A DNA stretch of 64,000 bases from Lepisosteus oculatus. Taxonomy: Eukaryota; Chordata; Actinopteri; Semionotiformes; Lepisosteidae. Positions 10,905-21,925 of this stretch are shown here, piece after piece. Location: NCBI RefSeq assembly GCF_040954835.1, contig NC_090699.1, positions 16,423,817 through 16,487,816 on the forward strand, written 5' to 3'. Below the pieces are notes generated by a model that saw only the letters and a program-made list of their open reading frames with translations, did not search any database and was not told the DNA's origin. Made by a program: the position numbers and the translations under genes. Positions within the stretch are counted from its first letter, which is position 1; each line of letters opens with the position of its first letter.

Positions 10905-13900
10905 GTAAGTTGTGACTTTTGTATTGAATTAACAATTTCAGGAATAACTTTTTTAAGTGTAATCTTTAAAATGAAACCAGTGAAGGCTGCTATGAAGCTG
11001 GAGTGCCTTAAAAAAAAAATATTTTAATCTCGGTCAGATGTTCATGGGACGATGCAGCTGCGAGAGCTCTGAATTTGCTCCCCCTACAAACAGAAACCCA
11101 CCGCATTTGTCAGTGCTACGTTTGTGCCGTTGAAAGCAGCGTTTGTACTGCTTTCACCCCTCGGGTACAGCGCCTTTTTTTTCAGAACGCGACACAGATT
11201 ACTCAACACCCCCCACGACGGCTATATCACCAGGGCGTTTCTCAAAAAGAGTAGGGGTGTAACCCCGGCATCCTGGCCAAATTTCCCATTGGCCCTTACC
11301 AGTCATGGCCTCCTAATAATCCCCCTCTATGAACTGGCTACATTACTCTGCTCTCCTCCCCACTGATCGCTGATGTGTGGTGAGTGTTCTGGTGCACTAT
11401 GGCTGCCGTCGCATCATCCAGGTGGGGCTGCACATTGGTGGTGGTGGAGGGGAATCCCCATTACCTGTAAAGTGCTTTGAGTGGATTGTCCAGAAAAGGG
11501 CTATATAAGTGTAAACAATTATTAATTATTAATTATTATTATATCTCGAAAATTGAGCTATATCTAAAAAACAAGAGCACCTCAGATGCTACTTTCAACA
11601 GCACAAGCCAGCACAGGCAGGGCACTAACAAATGCTTCTGGCATCACTGTTTGTGCTGTTTGTGGGGGGGCTCAGCGCGTGGACAGAGAGCGCTTTAGGA
11701 GAGGGAAGGGAGCACTCCCACCGCTACTCTTCAACGGTCAGGCTGCAGAGGTGGGGGAGAATCTCACCCCCATCTCCAACACTCCAACGTGGGAGGTCAA
11801 CACATCCATCACGGTCAGGACAGCTCGCCAGAGGCTGCTCTTCCCGAGACAGTGAAAGAGGTTTGGAGTGTCACGGGAAGCAATGACCCTCTTCTGCAGA
11901 CCTGTCCCTGAGCCTGTGTTGATCTTCTCCCTCACTGTGGGGTCTGCCCACACCCCCAGGGCCAGAAGCAGCTAGAGAGACAAGGGCCGGACAGACGATA
12001 AGAATGAAAGGGTTTCTGTGCAGGTGCAGGCACAAACACAGAAGCAGAGCCGATCGTTGTTGTGCCCTGTCTTCCCTGCCCTGCAGTCAGCCTCGCCGCC
12101 GCCACCGGCCACGTGCGCGAGTTTCACTTCGTGGAGAAGGCGCGGACGTGGGCGGAGGCCCGGAGGCACTGCCGGGAGGCCTTCACGGACCTGGCCACCC
12201 TGAGACACCACGGCGACATCCGGAAGCTCCTCGGAGCCGCCGCCTCTTCCTCCTCCTCCTCTTCCTCGTCTGCCTGGATCGGCCTGCACCGCGGCCCGCA
12301 GGCCTGGCGCTGGGCCGACGGGAAGCCCTGCGGGTTCGTCAACTGGAGGCGGGGCCTGTTCTGCGCCCGAGTGGACAGCCAGGGGGCCTGGGAAGACCGG
12401 CCGTGCTTCATGGGGGAGAACTTCATGTGCTCTACGGGTAAGGATCCCGGGGCGACGCTGTCACCAGCTCGCAGGCAGGAGGAGGCCTCTTCTTCCATCT
12501 GGCTCATCCAGCTGTTTCTTGTCTCTTATATGGCTGGACAGCTTGTTCCACACTCCCACCACTCTTTGTGTAAGGCTGCGTCTCCTGTTCTCAGTTTTAA
12601 TGATCCAATCTAGCAAAAGGTGAGCATCTTGTCCACCTTTCTCACCCTCTAGCACCTGGATTGCCTGCTATATCAGAAGACCGGAGGTGGTTGCTCCAGA
12701 GCAGCCGCCCTTTAAAGTTCTTTATTCAGTTTTAAGCCCCTCGTGCCCTTTAATTGCCAGTAAGGCTGGTGTCCACAGCAGTGCTCCAGTAGAAAAGCAA
12801 GCTCAAGCAAGTTCAAGTTTGTTTTCAGTACAATGAAGATAGATAGATAAGACTTTATTGATCCCGTAGGGAAATTGAAATGCTTACTTGCGTGTTCTCC
12901 TCACATGGGAGGCGACATCACAATTCTTGGAAACAGGAACATGGCAGCAGCTGTACTTTTAAACAGCGTTCAGATAGCGGCCGTGTGCTGGAAAAGTGAG
13001 GAGCCCCCCCCCCCAGACCCCCCGTTGGGGTCTGTAGGGGCCGCAGAACGAGACCAGTCCAGATCTGCTGCTCTTGTGAATGGGGACTGGGAATCAACTG
13101 CATGTCCCAACAGATTCAGTGGTTTCAGGTTTTGTTCTTTTCCTTCTAACATTTTTCAGCACAGCAATGCTGAACGCAGGGCTTGGTAAGTGAGTGTGTG
13201 TGGGTGCATGTCTCTCACCCCACCAGCCCCCTCCTCTCTCACCCTTAGAAAACCCCAAATCTCTCACACAGCACCCCATCTCTCACACCCCCAAACCCCC
13301 ACAGCACCCCAACTCTCACACCCCCAAACCCCCACAGCACCCCAACTCTCAGCCTCAGAGTTCCTCCTGTCTGAGCCTGTGTGTCTCTCTCAGACTCCAG
13401 CCAGGGCTCCAGGACCTACACCCTGATTGAGCAGAGCAAGACCTGGGCAGCCGCTCGAGATCACTGCAGACAGCAGCACACTGACCTGGTCACCATCAGC
13501 AGCCCCAGAGAGAACCAGGCAGTGAGGAAGATAGCAGGGGGCAGAGTGTTCTGGATCGGGCTGTTCAACAAGCCCTGGGAGTGGTCTGATGGGGGAAACT
13601 CATCGTTTCGACACTGGATAAGAGGAAATCCTGACAACAAACATAGAAATGAGACCTGTGTTGCTCTGAATTACCTGGGCATGCAGGACATGGACTGCAG
13701 CCTCTCCCAGTACTTCCTGTGCTGTAAAGGTGGGTGAGCTCTGGGGTGATCGGTGTGTTCAGGCAGCCTGCAGTCTGAGTCCAGGGCTGGGCCGTGGAGG
13801 AGAGCGAGCTCTGGGGTGATCGCTGCGTTCAGGCAGCCTGCAGTCAGAGTCCAGGGCTGGGCCGTGGAGGAGAGCGAGCTCTGGGGTGATCGCTGTGTTC

Positions 13901-16900
13901 AGGCAGCCTGCAGTCAGAGTCCAGGGCTGGGCCGTGGAGGAGAGCGAGCTCTGGGGTGATCGCTGTGTTCAGGCAGCCTGCAGTCAGAGTCCAGGGCTGG
14001 GCCGTGGAGGAGAGCGAGCTCTGGGGTGATCGCTGTGTTCAGGCAGCCTGCAGTCAGAGTCCAGGGCTGGGCCGTGGAGGAGAGCGAGCTCTGGGGTGAT
14101 CGCTGTGTTCAGGCAGCCTGCAGTCAGAGTCCAGGGCTGGGCCGTGGAGGAGAGCGAGCTCTGGGGTGATCGCTGTGTTCAGGCAGCCTGCAGTCAGAGT
14201 CCAGGGCTGGGCCGTGGAGGAGAGCGAGCTCTGGGGTGATCGCTGTGTTCAGGCAGCCTGCAGTCAGAGTCCAGGGCTGGGCCGTGGAGGAGAGCGAGCT
14301 CTGGGGTGATCGCTGTGTTCAGGCAGCCTGCAGTCAGAGTCCAGGGCTGGGCCGTGGAGGAGAGCGAGCTCTGGGGTGATTGTTGTGTTCAGAATCCAAC
14401 TGAAGGAGAGAGCTTGCTACAGACTCCCAGTATTGGTATAGAAGTGCCCATTGTCACTCTCTTGCAGGGCTGGCGAAGTTACCTTTACGATAACAATCTG
14501 ATTTGCCAGTAGACTTTATACAAGTTCTGCTAACTGAAATTAGACGTTAGATGTCGGGACGAAAGCGAAAATGACGGAGGCGCTCTGGAAGGCGGATGCA
14601 GCGAGTGCGCCCTTCAATAACTACAGTAGCGCACTCTGAGCTAGAGACTACGTAAATATCCGGACTACCGAAGAAATTACAAGGAACTGTTGCGTCAAGG
14701 GCTTCAGAGAAGAAACCGCTGTGTACGAATAAGACGTGTAGAACTCAGATTTGTTTTAATTCTTGGCAGTACTTTCGGTGAGTAGAGCAGAGTTAGGAGG
14801 GGATGTAACACACCGAAAAGCGGGTGAACAGGAAAGCTGTTAAAAGGAGCCGGACCAAGGGTGCTGTGTGCTGTTCCAGCGGGCGGGGCGGCGCCGGGAG
14901 ACTGCCAGCTGGTTGAAAAGAACAAGACGTGGACGAAGGCGCGCGGGTACTGCCGGCGGCACGGGGGAGAGCTGCTCACGGCGCGCGGCCAGGCTCAGCT
15001 CCAGGAGCTGCACTTCCGGCACTTCGGGCAGCTCGTGAGGGGGCCGGTGTGGATCGGGCTGTACCACGGCACGGAGAGCTGGCAGTGGGTCAGCGGAGAG
15101 AGGGCCAGCTATGCCAACTGGAAGACCCGGGTCTTCTGCGCCACCGCTGGTCCGGATGGGTACTGGACAGATGTCGTCTGTGACGAGCTGCACTACTTCA
15201 TGTGTTACACAGGTACAGTCACCCCCAAATCCCCACAGTACCCCAACTCTCTCACCCCCAAACCCCCCACAGCACCCCAAATCTCTCACCCACAAACCTC
15301 CACAGTGCCCCAACTTTCTCACCCCCAGACCCCCACAGCACCCCAACTCTCTGAGCCCCACACCCCCACAGCACTCCAGCTCTCTGAGCCCCAGACCCTC
15401 ACAGCCCCTCCTGTCTGAGCCTGTGTGTCTCTCTCAGACTCCAGCCAGGGCTCCAGGACCTACACCCTGATTGAGCAGAACAAGACCTGGGCAGCCGCTC
15501 GAGATCACTGCAGACAGCAGCACACTGACCTGGTCACCATCAGCAGCCCCAGAGAGAACCAGGCAGTGAGGAAGATAGCAGGGGGCAGAGTCTTCTGGAT
15601 CGGGCTGTTCAACGAGCCCTGGGAGTGGTCCGATGGGGGAGACTCCAAGTACCGATTCTGGCAGCGAAGACAACCAGACAACAAGGGCTTCAGGGAGGAG
15701 TGTGTGGAGCTGGACTTCACCGCCACAGGCAAGGGTCAGTGGAGAGACCAGGACTGCAGGACCAAACTCCCCTTCTTCTGCTACGAGGGTAAGACTCCAG
15801 CAACCCAATACCATCCAGTGAGCTTTGAAGGATTTCTAATGTTGACATAGATCTATCTGGATCTGAGAAAGGGTGGCAAAGTGGTACAGTGGGTTAGCAC
15901 TGCTGCCCTGCAGCGTGGGGCCCTGGGTTGCTGTCTGTGTGGAGACTGTAGGTTCTCTCCATGTTCACATGGGTTTCCAACGGGTCTCTGGTTTCCTCCC
16001 ACAGTCTAAAGACATGCTGGTGGGTTAATTGTCTACTGGGAAGATCAGTCCTGGTGTGAGTGTGTGTGTGTGTCTGTGTCTGTCTGCCGTGTCTGCACCG
16101 AGAGAGAGACAGACACCCCAACTCTGAGACAGTGCAGGAGAGAGAGAGATACCCCAACTCTGAGACAGTGTGGGAGAGAGAGAGACACCCCGATTCTGAG
16201 ACAGTGCAGGAGAGAGACACCCCGATTCTGAGACAGTGCAGGAGAGAGAGACACCCCGACTCTGAGACAGCGCAGCAGAGAGAGAGATACCCCAACCCTG
16301 AGACAGCAGAGGAGAGAGAGAGACACTCCAACATTGAGACGGCGCAGGAGAGAGACACCCGGACTCTGAGACAGTGCAGGAGAGAGACACCCAGACTGAG
16401 ACAGTGCAGGAGAGAGAGACACCCCGACTCTGAGACAGGGCAGGAGAGAGACACCCGGACTCTGAGACAGTGCAGGAGAGAGACACCCAGACTGAGACAG
16501 TGCAGGAGAGAGAGACACCCCGACTCTGAGACAGCGCAAGAGAGAGAGACACCCGGACTCTGAGACAGCACAGGAGAGAGAGAGACACTCCAACACTGAG
16601 ACAGCGCAGGAGAGAGAGACACCCCGACTCTGACACAGCACAGGAGAGAGACACCCCGATTCTGAGACAGTGCAGGAGAGAGAGACACCCGGACTCTGAG
16701 ACAGCGCAGGAGGGAGAGACACCCCGACTCTGAGACAGCGCAGGAGAGAGACACCCGGACTCTGAGACAGTGCAGGAGAGAGAGAGACACTCCAACACTC
16801 AGACAGCGCAGGAGAGAGAGAGACACTCAACACTCAGACAGCGCAGGAGAGAGACAGATACCCTGACTCTGAGACAGCCTGACCGCCCTGTCCCCTGCAG

Positions 16901-17461
16901 ACGTGAGAGACCTGGTGCTGGTGAAGAGGAGGCTGTCCTGGGAAGAGGCGCTGGACTTCTGCCGCTCGCGCCACACCGACCTCACCAGCGTGCTGACCGA
17001 GAAGGAGCAGGCCGCCGTTGCCCGCGGCGCCCGAGCCGCCCGCTCCGCCCACGTCTGGCTGGGCCTCAGGCAGAGCCGCATTTTCGGCTTCTGGTTCTGG
17101 GTGAACCAGGAGCCCATGGGATACCAGAACTGGGGTGCCCGTGGGGAGCCCCAGCTGGGCCGCCGGTCCAGCCCCTGTGGAGCCATGTCTGCTGTGGATC
17201 ACACCTGGACGGACAGGCCCTGCGAGGAGAGGCTGAGCTTCATCTGCTACAGAGGTACGGCCCCTCCAGCCGAGCTGCGGTCAGTTCAGTCTCAATTCGG
17301 AGGGACCGGGGGACGCGGCCCGGTCACAGATGCAGCTGGTGGCGTTGCTGGGTCCTGTCTGTGTGGAGCCTGTATGTTTTCCCTGTGTTCTCCTGGTGCT
17401 CCAGTTTCCTCTCACCGTCCAGAGAAATCCTGGGAGGTTAATTATCTTCTGAGAAAACTGG

Positions 17462-17506
<45 letters not shown>

Positions 17507-18231
17507 CCTGTGATGGACTGGTGTCCCGTCCAGTGAGTATCCTGCCTTGTGCCTGGTGCACAGCTCCAGCTCCCCCGTGGTCAGCAAATGGCTATGTGGG
17601 TAGTTGGATGGATGGATGCAAACTTCATTAACAGTTTAAAAAGCATACAGAAGTGCCTCCAGTTTCAATGCCCCAGTTTGTTCCCAGTTTCAATGCCCTC
17701 ACCTTCTCAGCTCTTCCCAGTGTGCTCAGTGCTTGCAGTAGTGCAGTTTGATCTGCAGGCAGCTGGGCAGCAGGGAAGGGTGTTAGTTAGTTCAGCCCAG
17801 GCCTTACAGCTCTGTTGATTAGGCTGTCAGTAGTGTAACAATCCCACATCGCTGCTGTCTGCCGTCACTAACAAGATGTTACCCGTGACAGTTTCATTTC
17901 ATCAGCCATGGCTGTGATCCTGGCAACCAGAGGGCATCAGGGGACGCTACAGGGGTGAGCACTTGAAACTAAGAGCGGGAGCCCTTACTTAACACACAGG
18001 GTGGTGGGAGTATGGAACAATTTGCCCAGTCATGTCGTTGAAGGCGATACCCTGGCTTCTCTCAAGAAACCACTGTATGAGATCGTGGGAAAAATGTTCT
18101 TCCAACGTGGATTGAGTGGGTGGTGGGACAAATAGACTCTCGCTTGCAACTGTTATTTAAGTGTCGCTGGAGGTGTACAGCTGTCTTTGAGTTTAATTCT
18201 CCAACCCTGTGTTTCCTCTACAGGTCACTAA
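10871..18231 (+). CDS. Multi-CTLD C-type lectin, gene 1 (whole gene, seven coding exons)
   Basis: The model joins 10871-10904, 12087-12437, 13394-13729, 14880-15212, 15438-15788, 16901-17254 and 18224-18231, giving 588 residues. The signal peptide forms across the first splice (MDKRNIFLLLAVSLAAATG). Five CTLDs follow, each in one exon with phase-1 borders at both ends, in the order A1-B1-A2-B2-C. No transmembrane segment is seen, so the product is probably secreted. Fish proteins of this type are usually annotated as macrophage-mannose-receptor-1-like lectins. A domains lack the Ca2+/sugar loop; B and C domains keep loop residues. The C-terminal tail found in lectin gene 2 was not found here. 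All junctions follow GT-AG and keep phase; the last tiny exon is the weakest part. Confidence 0.8.
11233..11545 (+). repeat. 5S-SINE body and tail, head missing
   Basis: It runs from 'gtaggggtgtaaccccggca' to the tail 'gctatataagtgtaaacaat' and a short AATTATT-rich end. It lies in intron 1 of lectin gene 1. Confidence 0.8.
12087..12437 (+). CDS. Lectin gene 1, CTLD A1 exon
   Basis: The domain reads HFVEKARTWAEARRHCRE, then AWIGL, WRWADG, NWRRGLFC, WEDRPC and FMCSTG. The four core cysteines and the WIGL motif are present, but no EPN/QPD loop. Just before WIGL is a run of nine serines coded by mixed TCC/TCT/TCG, an insertion not seen in the sister domains. Ends at donor gtaagg. Confidence 0.85.
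12538..12650 (-). mobile_element. LINE 3'-end fragment
   Basis: The minus strand reads QRVVGVWNKLSSH, the conserved end of CR1/L2-type pol frames. It lies in an intron of lectin gene 1. Confidence 0.6.
13394..13729 (+). CDS. Lectin gene 1, CTLD B1 exon
   Basis: The front half (SSQGSRTYTLIEQSKTWAAA through FWIGLFNKPWEWSDGG) is nearly identical to the other three B exons. The loop half is its own: GNPDN in the sugar-loop position, then DMDCSLSQYFLCCKG, with an extra cysteine next to the last core one. Acceptor ctctctcag, donor gtgggt, phase 1 on both sides. Confidence 0.85.
13736..14395 (+). repeat. 70-bp minisatellite, nine full units and a partial
   Basis: Units begin 'gagctctggggtgatcgctg' and repeat every 70 bases with almost no variation. 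The array starts within seven bases of the B1 splice donor and lies in the intron of lectin gene 1. Such homogeneity implies recent expansion or ongoing turnover. Confidence 0.95.
14396..14879. other. Unique-looking intron segment of lectin gene 1
   Basis: Between the 70-bp array and exon A2 no repeat family or exon was recognised. Confidence 0.3.
14880..15212 (+). CDS. Lectin gene 1, CTLD A2 exon
   Basis: Reads DCQLVEKNKTWTKARGYCRR, then VWIGLYHGTESWQW, YANWKTRVFCA, YWTDVVC and FMCYTG. Core cysteines and WIGL are kept; there is no EPN/QPD motif, so calcium-dependent sugar binding is unlikely. Phase 1 on both sides, donor gtacag. Confidence 0.85.
15438..15788 (+). CDS. Lectin gene 1, CTLD B2 exon
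   Basis: The front half matches B1. The loop half reads RRQPDNKGFREECVEL, then GQWRDQDC and FFCYEG. QPD followed by W-x-D is the arrangement linked to galactose-type ligands in CTLDs, so this domain is the best sugar-binding candidate in gene 1. Donor gtaaga, phase 1. Confidence 0.85.
15871..16085 (+). repeat. tRNA-headed SINE fragment in intron
   Basis: Contains 'gtggttagc'-like head (cagtgggttagcactgctg) and body 'tttcctcccacagtctaaag', ending in a TG run. Confidence 0.7.
16090..16880 (+). repeat. Degenerate minisatellite, about 31-36 bp units
   Basis: Around two dozen units of the form 'gagagagacaccccgactct' plus 'gagacagcgcag' fill the intron up to 20 bases before the acceptor of the fifth CTLD exon. 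Minus-strand frames over it are shadows of the repeat. Confidence 0.9.
16901..17254 (+). CDS. Lectin gene 1, fifth CTLD (C) exon
   Basis: Reads DVRDLVLVKRRLSWEEALDF, HVWLGLRQSR, NWGARGEPQL, then CGAMSAVDHTWTDRPCEERL and FICYRG. GEPQ sits in the loop position and WTDRPC is a canonical end motif. It is neither A nor B type and has no counterpart in lectin gene 2. Donor gtacgg, phase 1. Confidence 0.85.
17336..17618 (+). repeat. tRNA-headed SINE with TG microsatellite
   Basis: Body and 3' part of the family (gatggactggtgtcccgtcc, ctgccttgtgcc) around a TG run at about 17466-17506, ending in 'ggatggatggatg'. Confidence 0.75.
17985..18110 (+). mobile_element. LINE 3'-end fragment
   Basis: The plus strand reads 'RVVGVWNNLPSHVVEGDTLA'-like sequence followed by SLKKPLYEIVG, the end of a CR1/L2-type pol frame. 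Confidence 0.65.
18224..18231 (+). CDS. Lectin gene 1, candidate last coding exon
   Basis: After tttcctctacag the bases GT CAC TAA join the phase-1 end of the fifth CTLD to give CYRGH and a stop. A polyadenylation signal AATAAA follows at 18570-18575. A different, unseen 3' end remains possible. Confidence 0.45.
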
Positions 18232-18569
18232 CACAGGAGGAACCCCAGCCCAGACCCAGCAACAGTGCGGGGACACCAGCACCCTACTTTCAGTATCACA
18301 TGTGTAACATTTAAACACCCCTAAAAGCCAAATCACACGGAAGAGAGATGTCCAGCAAGCATTTCCAGGGATGGGTTGTTCCATGCTCCTGCAACACTTA
18401 GTGTAAAGCAGTTTCTCCCGTTCTCATTTTTAAACGGTCTTAATCCTTGTTTCTTTTCATTTGCATTGGGGACTGTAAGAAGGGAGGTCTTTTTTTTCAA
18501 GGGCGCCCCCTGCAGCGCCTCTCGCACACTCCATGTGCAGAAAATGAATATAAGATTTTATTGTACGTA

Positions 18570-18575
18570 AATAAA
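18570..18575 (+). terminator. Candidate polyadenylation signal, lectin gene 1
   Basis: AATAAA about 340 bases after the candidate stop codon, in an AT-rich stretch. Confidence 0.4.
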
Positions 18576-19384
18576 AGGAAGTGGAAAGGTTATAAGCACA
18601 GTGTAATTCTATAATTATTGGATGTGAGACACCGGGAGAAGGTAGCGTGTTATCTATAAAACACGCAGAGTCTAGAATTAAGAGTAAGAGACTTGAGATG
18701 TTTGTGGTATTCAAAGTTTATTAGTTGTCGTAGAAGCGCCCAGGTTATCTGTGCTTCTGTCCGTCTCTGAAAAGTAACAACGCGTGAAATCTGTGTCCGC
18801 AAAGCACTTTGTTTGTTTGTTTATTTGTTTTAAAATAAAAGACGTTAATAGATGTGGAGGATTTTTATCCTTTTATTCAAGAATATTTTTAAAAGAGCTT
18901 ACAAAAACCTAGAAAACCTAAAAGGTCAATTACATCTGAACATATAATTTAAACAATTTAAAAATTGGATTAAAAGTACGAATGAATCATCCTCACTTGA
19001 AATTCTGAACAGCGCCCCCTACAGGCTGCACAGCACAAAGCAGCCCAGGTCTGCTGGTCCGGTGCAGCAGAAATCCCGAGAATTTGCTTCTGGAGGTTGA
19101 TAGAGCTCATTTTACACTGTGTAGAGCCCCTCCTGGCTTGATTCTGCTGTGCTCTGCTCTAGAAAACGACTTTCAGAGCGTAGCACAGACAGATTCTTCA
19201 TCATCATCATCACCACCACTTCCAACAATTCGGGACCATGGTGGTCCAGACTCTTTCCCAGGAAGGATTAGGCAGAAGATGAAATACACCCCAGAGAGGA
19301 CAGCTCCCTTTAGATTAAAGAGACTCGGTTTCTTTCATTTACATACATTCCTTGAGTAGTTTCATAGCAGAGACTTCTTATACA
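18576..19384. other. Intergenic, no gene recognised
   Basis: AT-rich sequence with 'tttgtttgtttatttg' near 18810 and 'tcatcatcatc' near 19200. No exon or full repeat recognised. Confidence 0.3.
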
Positions 19385-20090
19385 TGTTTTTATTCTTTAT
19401 TCTATCATGAAGAAAGCTCAGCAGCGCCTTTATTTCTTGAGGTGCCTCAAGTGATGGGGGATGCCAATACATGTGTTGGTGAACTTCTACCGCTGCACCA
19501 TCGAGAGCATCCTCACCAAAGGGATCACCATGTGGTATGGCAACACCTCTTCGCGAGAAAGAAAGGCACTGCAGAGAATGGTCAATATGGCCCAGAAGAT
19601 CATCGGCTGCAGTCTCACCGAGATTAAACAGCTCTATGAGGACCGCTGCCGTGGTAGAATTCTGGCCATCACAGAGGACAGTCACCACCCTGGGCATGAG
19701 CTCTTCACCCCACTGCCCTCAGGCAAGAGATATAAGAGCATACGGACACTTACCACTAGATTCTTCAATAGCTTCTATCCACAAGCAGTGAGACTGGCGA
19801 ACACATTTAGCCATCCCCCTCGGACCACACCTACACCATCACCATCTACCTCTTTATGATTTCTTATCTATTGCACATCTCCAGTCATTGTTTACACATC
19901 TGTATTGTTTACATTCAAACTGTCTACATGTTTACTTGCACATTGTCTACTGTTTGTTTGTACATTGTCTTAATGCACTGTTTGCACTTTGTCTTGTTTT
20001 TTACACTTGTTTTACAATCTAGAGACTTTCTGTAAGTAAGAATTCCATTGTACCAGTACCGGTTACATATGGCAATAAAGTTCAAGTTTT
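19385..20090 (+). mobile_element. L2-like LINE 3' fragment
   Basis: Reads KKAQQRLYFLRCL, then VNFYRCTIESILTKGITMWY, LPSGKRYKSIRTLTTRFFNS and FYPQAVRLANTF, the C-terminal reverse-transcriptase region of fish L2-type LINEs, with one frame break near the start. The 3' untranslated end runs to 'gcaataaagttcaag'. Confidence 0.8.
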
Positions 20091-20462
20091 TATGTGAATT
20101 TGGTCCCCTATACCGTCTCCCTGATGGGTTGAGAGTGCAGTGGGCGTGTGGTATCAGCTGTGATGTTTCCTGCTGCTCTGAGAACTGCATTATGATGGAA
20201 TTTGCTGAGCTGGGGCGGCTGTTTCCCAATTATTTTTCCTGCCATTTTCACAATTCTGGACCGTTTGATTTTGCTTTTCAACCCCGGGTTTCCGTAGCAA
20301 ACTGTCATGTTAAATGCCAGAATGCTTTAAAGAAGGCTTTTATATGCCATCTCTAGGACATTGAGACTAACATTAGAGTTTTTTAGTCTTTGAATTAAAA
20401 GCAGCTTCCAATTTGATTTATCAAAAATGTTGTCTATATTCACATATAACTCAGCCTCAATA

Positions 20463-21010
20463 ATAATAACAAATTCCTTACACTTATATAGTGCTTTCCT
20501 GGACACTTCACTCAAAGCGCTTTATTCTGTAATGGGGACTCTCCTCCACCACCACCAGTGTGCAGCCCCACCTGGATGACGTGACGGCAGCCATAGTGCG
20601 CCAGAACGCTCACCACACATCAGCTATCAGTGGGCAGGGAAAAGAGTGATGAAGCCAGATTAGAGATGGGGATTATTAGGAGGTCATGACTGGTAAAGGC
20701 CATATGGAAATTGTGCCAGGACACTGGGGTAACACCTCTACTCATTTCGAGAAACATCTTGGGATTTTTAAAGACCAGAGAAAGTCAGGACAGCGCCTTT
20801 ATAGAGTATAGTTTCTCAGTCACTATACTGGGGGCATTAGGACCCACACAGACCACAGGGTGAGCGCTCCCTGCTGGCCCCACTAACACCTCTTCCAGCT
20901 GCGACCTCAGCTTTCCCAGGAGTCTCCCCTCCGGGTACTGACCAGGCTCACACCTGCTGAGCTCCAGGGGACTGAAGGCTGTGAGCTGCAGGGTGATATG
21001 GCTGCTGATC
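20463..21010 (-). repeat. 5S-SINE, full-length reverse copy
   Basis: Starts at the AT-rich tail (taataataac, then cacttatatagtgctttcct), passes 'cagtgtgcagccccacctgg' and ends in the 5S-like head (gtactgaccaggctcacacc). Confidence 0.85.
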
Positions 21011-21026
21011 AAAATGTGTTTCCAAG

Positions 21027-21197
21027 AGACTCAGTGTAGGACACTCCCTTCAGACTAAAGAGACTCAGATCCTTCAGTCTGTCAGTGTGGGACACTCCCT
21101 TCAGACTAAAGAGACTCAGTTCCTTCAGCCTGTCAGTGTGGGACACTCCCTTCAGACTAAAGAGACTCAGTTCCTTCAGCCTGTCAGTGTGGGACAC
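21027..21197 (-). repeat. 51-bp LINE-derived minisatellite, three units, reverse
   Basis: Reverse complement of the 7.7-kb unit (cactcccttcagactaaaga), joined directly to the end of a 5S-SINE. Confidence 0.85.
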
Positions 21198-21594
21198 ATG
21201 GTGGCCAAATCTGTGCACAGTATGCGCACAGGATCTGTGTACTGCATTGCAATTTAAATAAAAACTCTTCATCACTCGGACCTCCATGGTGGATGAAGTG
21301 GGTTCCCTCCTATATGTGAAGCACATATACGAGATGGAGATGGCATTGGGATGGAAGATGCAGAAATGTATGGAATTATGGAGGAAAATATTTGATATAA
21401 TAAAAAGGTTCTCTCATATACCATGTATTACGGCTAGCATCACTCCAGGCTACAAGCTGGTTACCCGGAAGATTTTCCTTAGCTTGTGTGTGTGTGTTGG
21501 CAGGAAGACCTCTGAGAAAAAACAATTATACCGGCGGTGTCCAGCCAGCGGATTCAGCCCCGTAGCCTGCGGTTTGTCCGTTTCTCGCCGCAGG

Positions 21595-21925
21595 ATGGGA
21601 GGCGAGGAGGCTGCGGCGCCCCTCGATCTCCACAGCCAGCTGTCCGAGGTCATGCAGCGGCTGGTGAGCCAGACGGTGTCGGAGGTGGCGCTGCTGGTCC
21701 AGGGCGCCGTGGCGCGGCTGCGGGGGGACCTCGCCCGCAAGGAGCAGGAGAACGAGGTGCTGCACCTGCGCCTGGCCCTGCTGGAGGACAACGTCCGGGC
21801 CGCCCTGGAGAGGGCCGTGGCCGCGGAGCGCCGGGCGCGGGCGCTGGGCTGCCGCTGCGGGGAGGCCCGCGGTGCGGCCGCGGCGCCGTCCGGCAGCGTC
21901 CCGGGGGACCAGCGAGTCACGGCAG
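21595..21925 (+). CDS. Zinc-finger gene (21.6 kb), coiled-coil exon 1
   Basis: 110 codons and one base, ending CGGCAG before donor gtaggg. The frame upstream of the ATG is open but lies before an acceptor, so the ATG at 21595 is the chosen start. Confidence 0.8.

Noticed and set aside
15894-16833. Three minus-strand frames of 257-310 codons rich in Ser, Leu and Cys
   Set aside because: Products of the 'gagagagacacccc' minisatellite in a lectin intron; all three frames are equally open.
12087-17254. Membrane receptor of the mannose-receptor type
   Set aside because: Domain names fit, but no cysteine-rich, fibronectin-II or transmembrane segment is present; a secreted fish lectin fits better.
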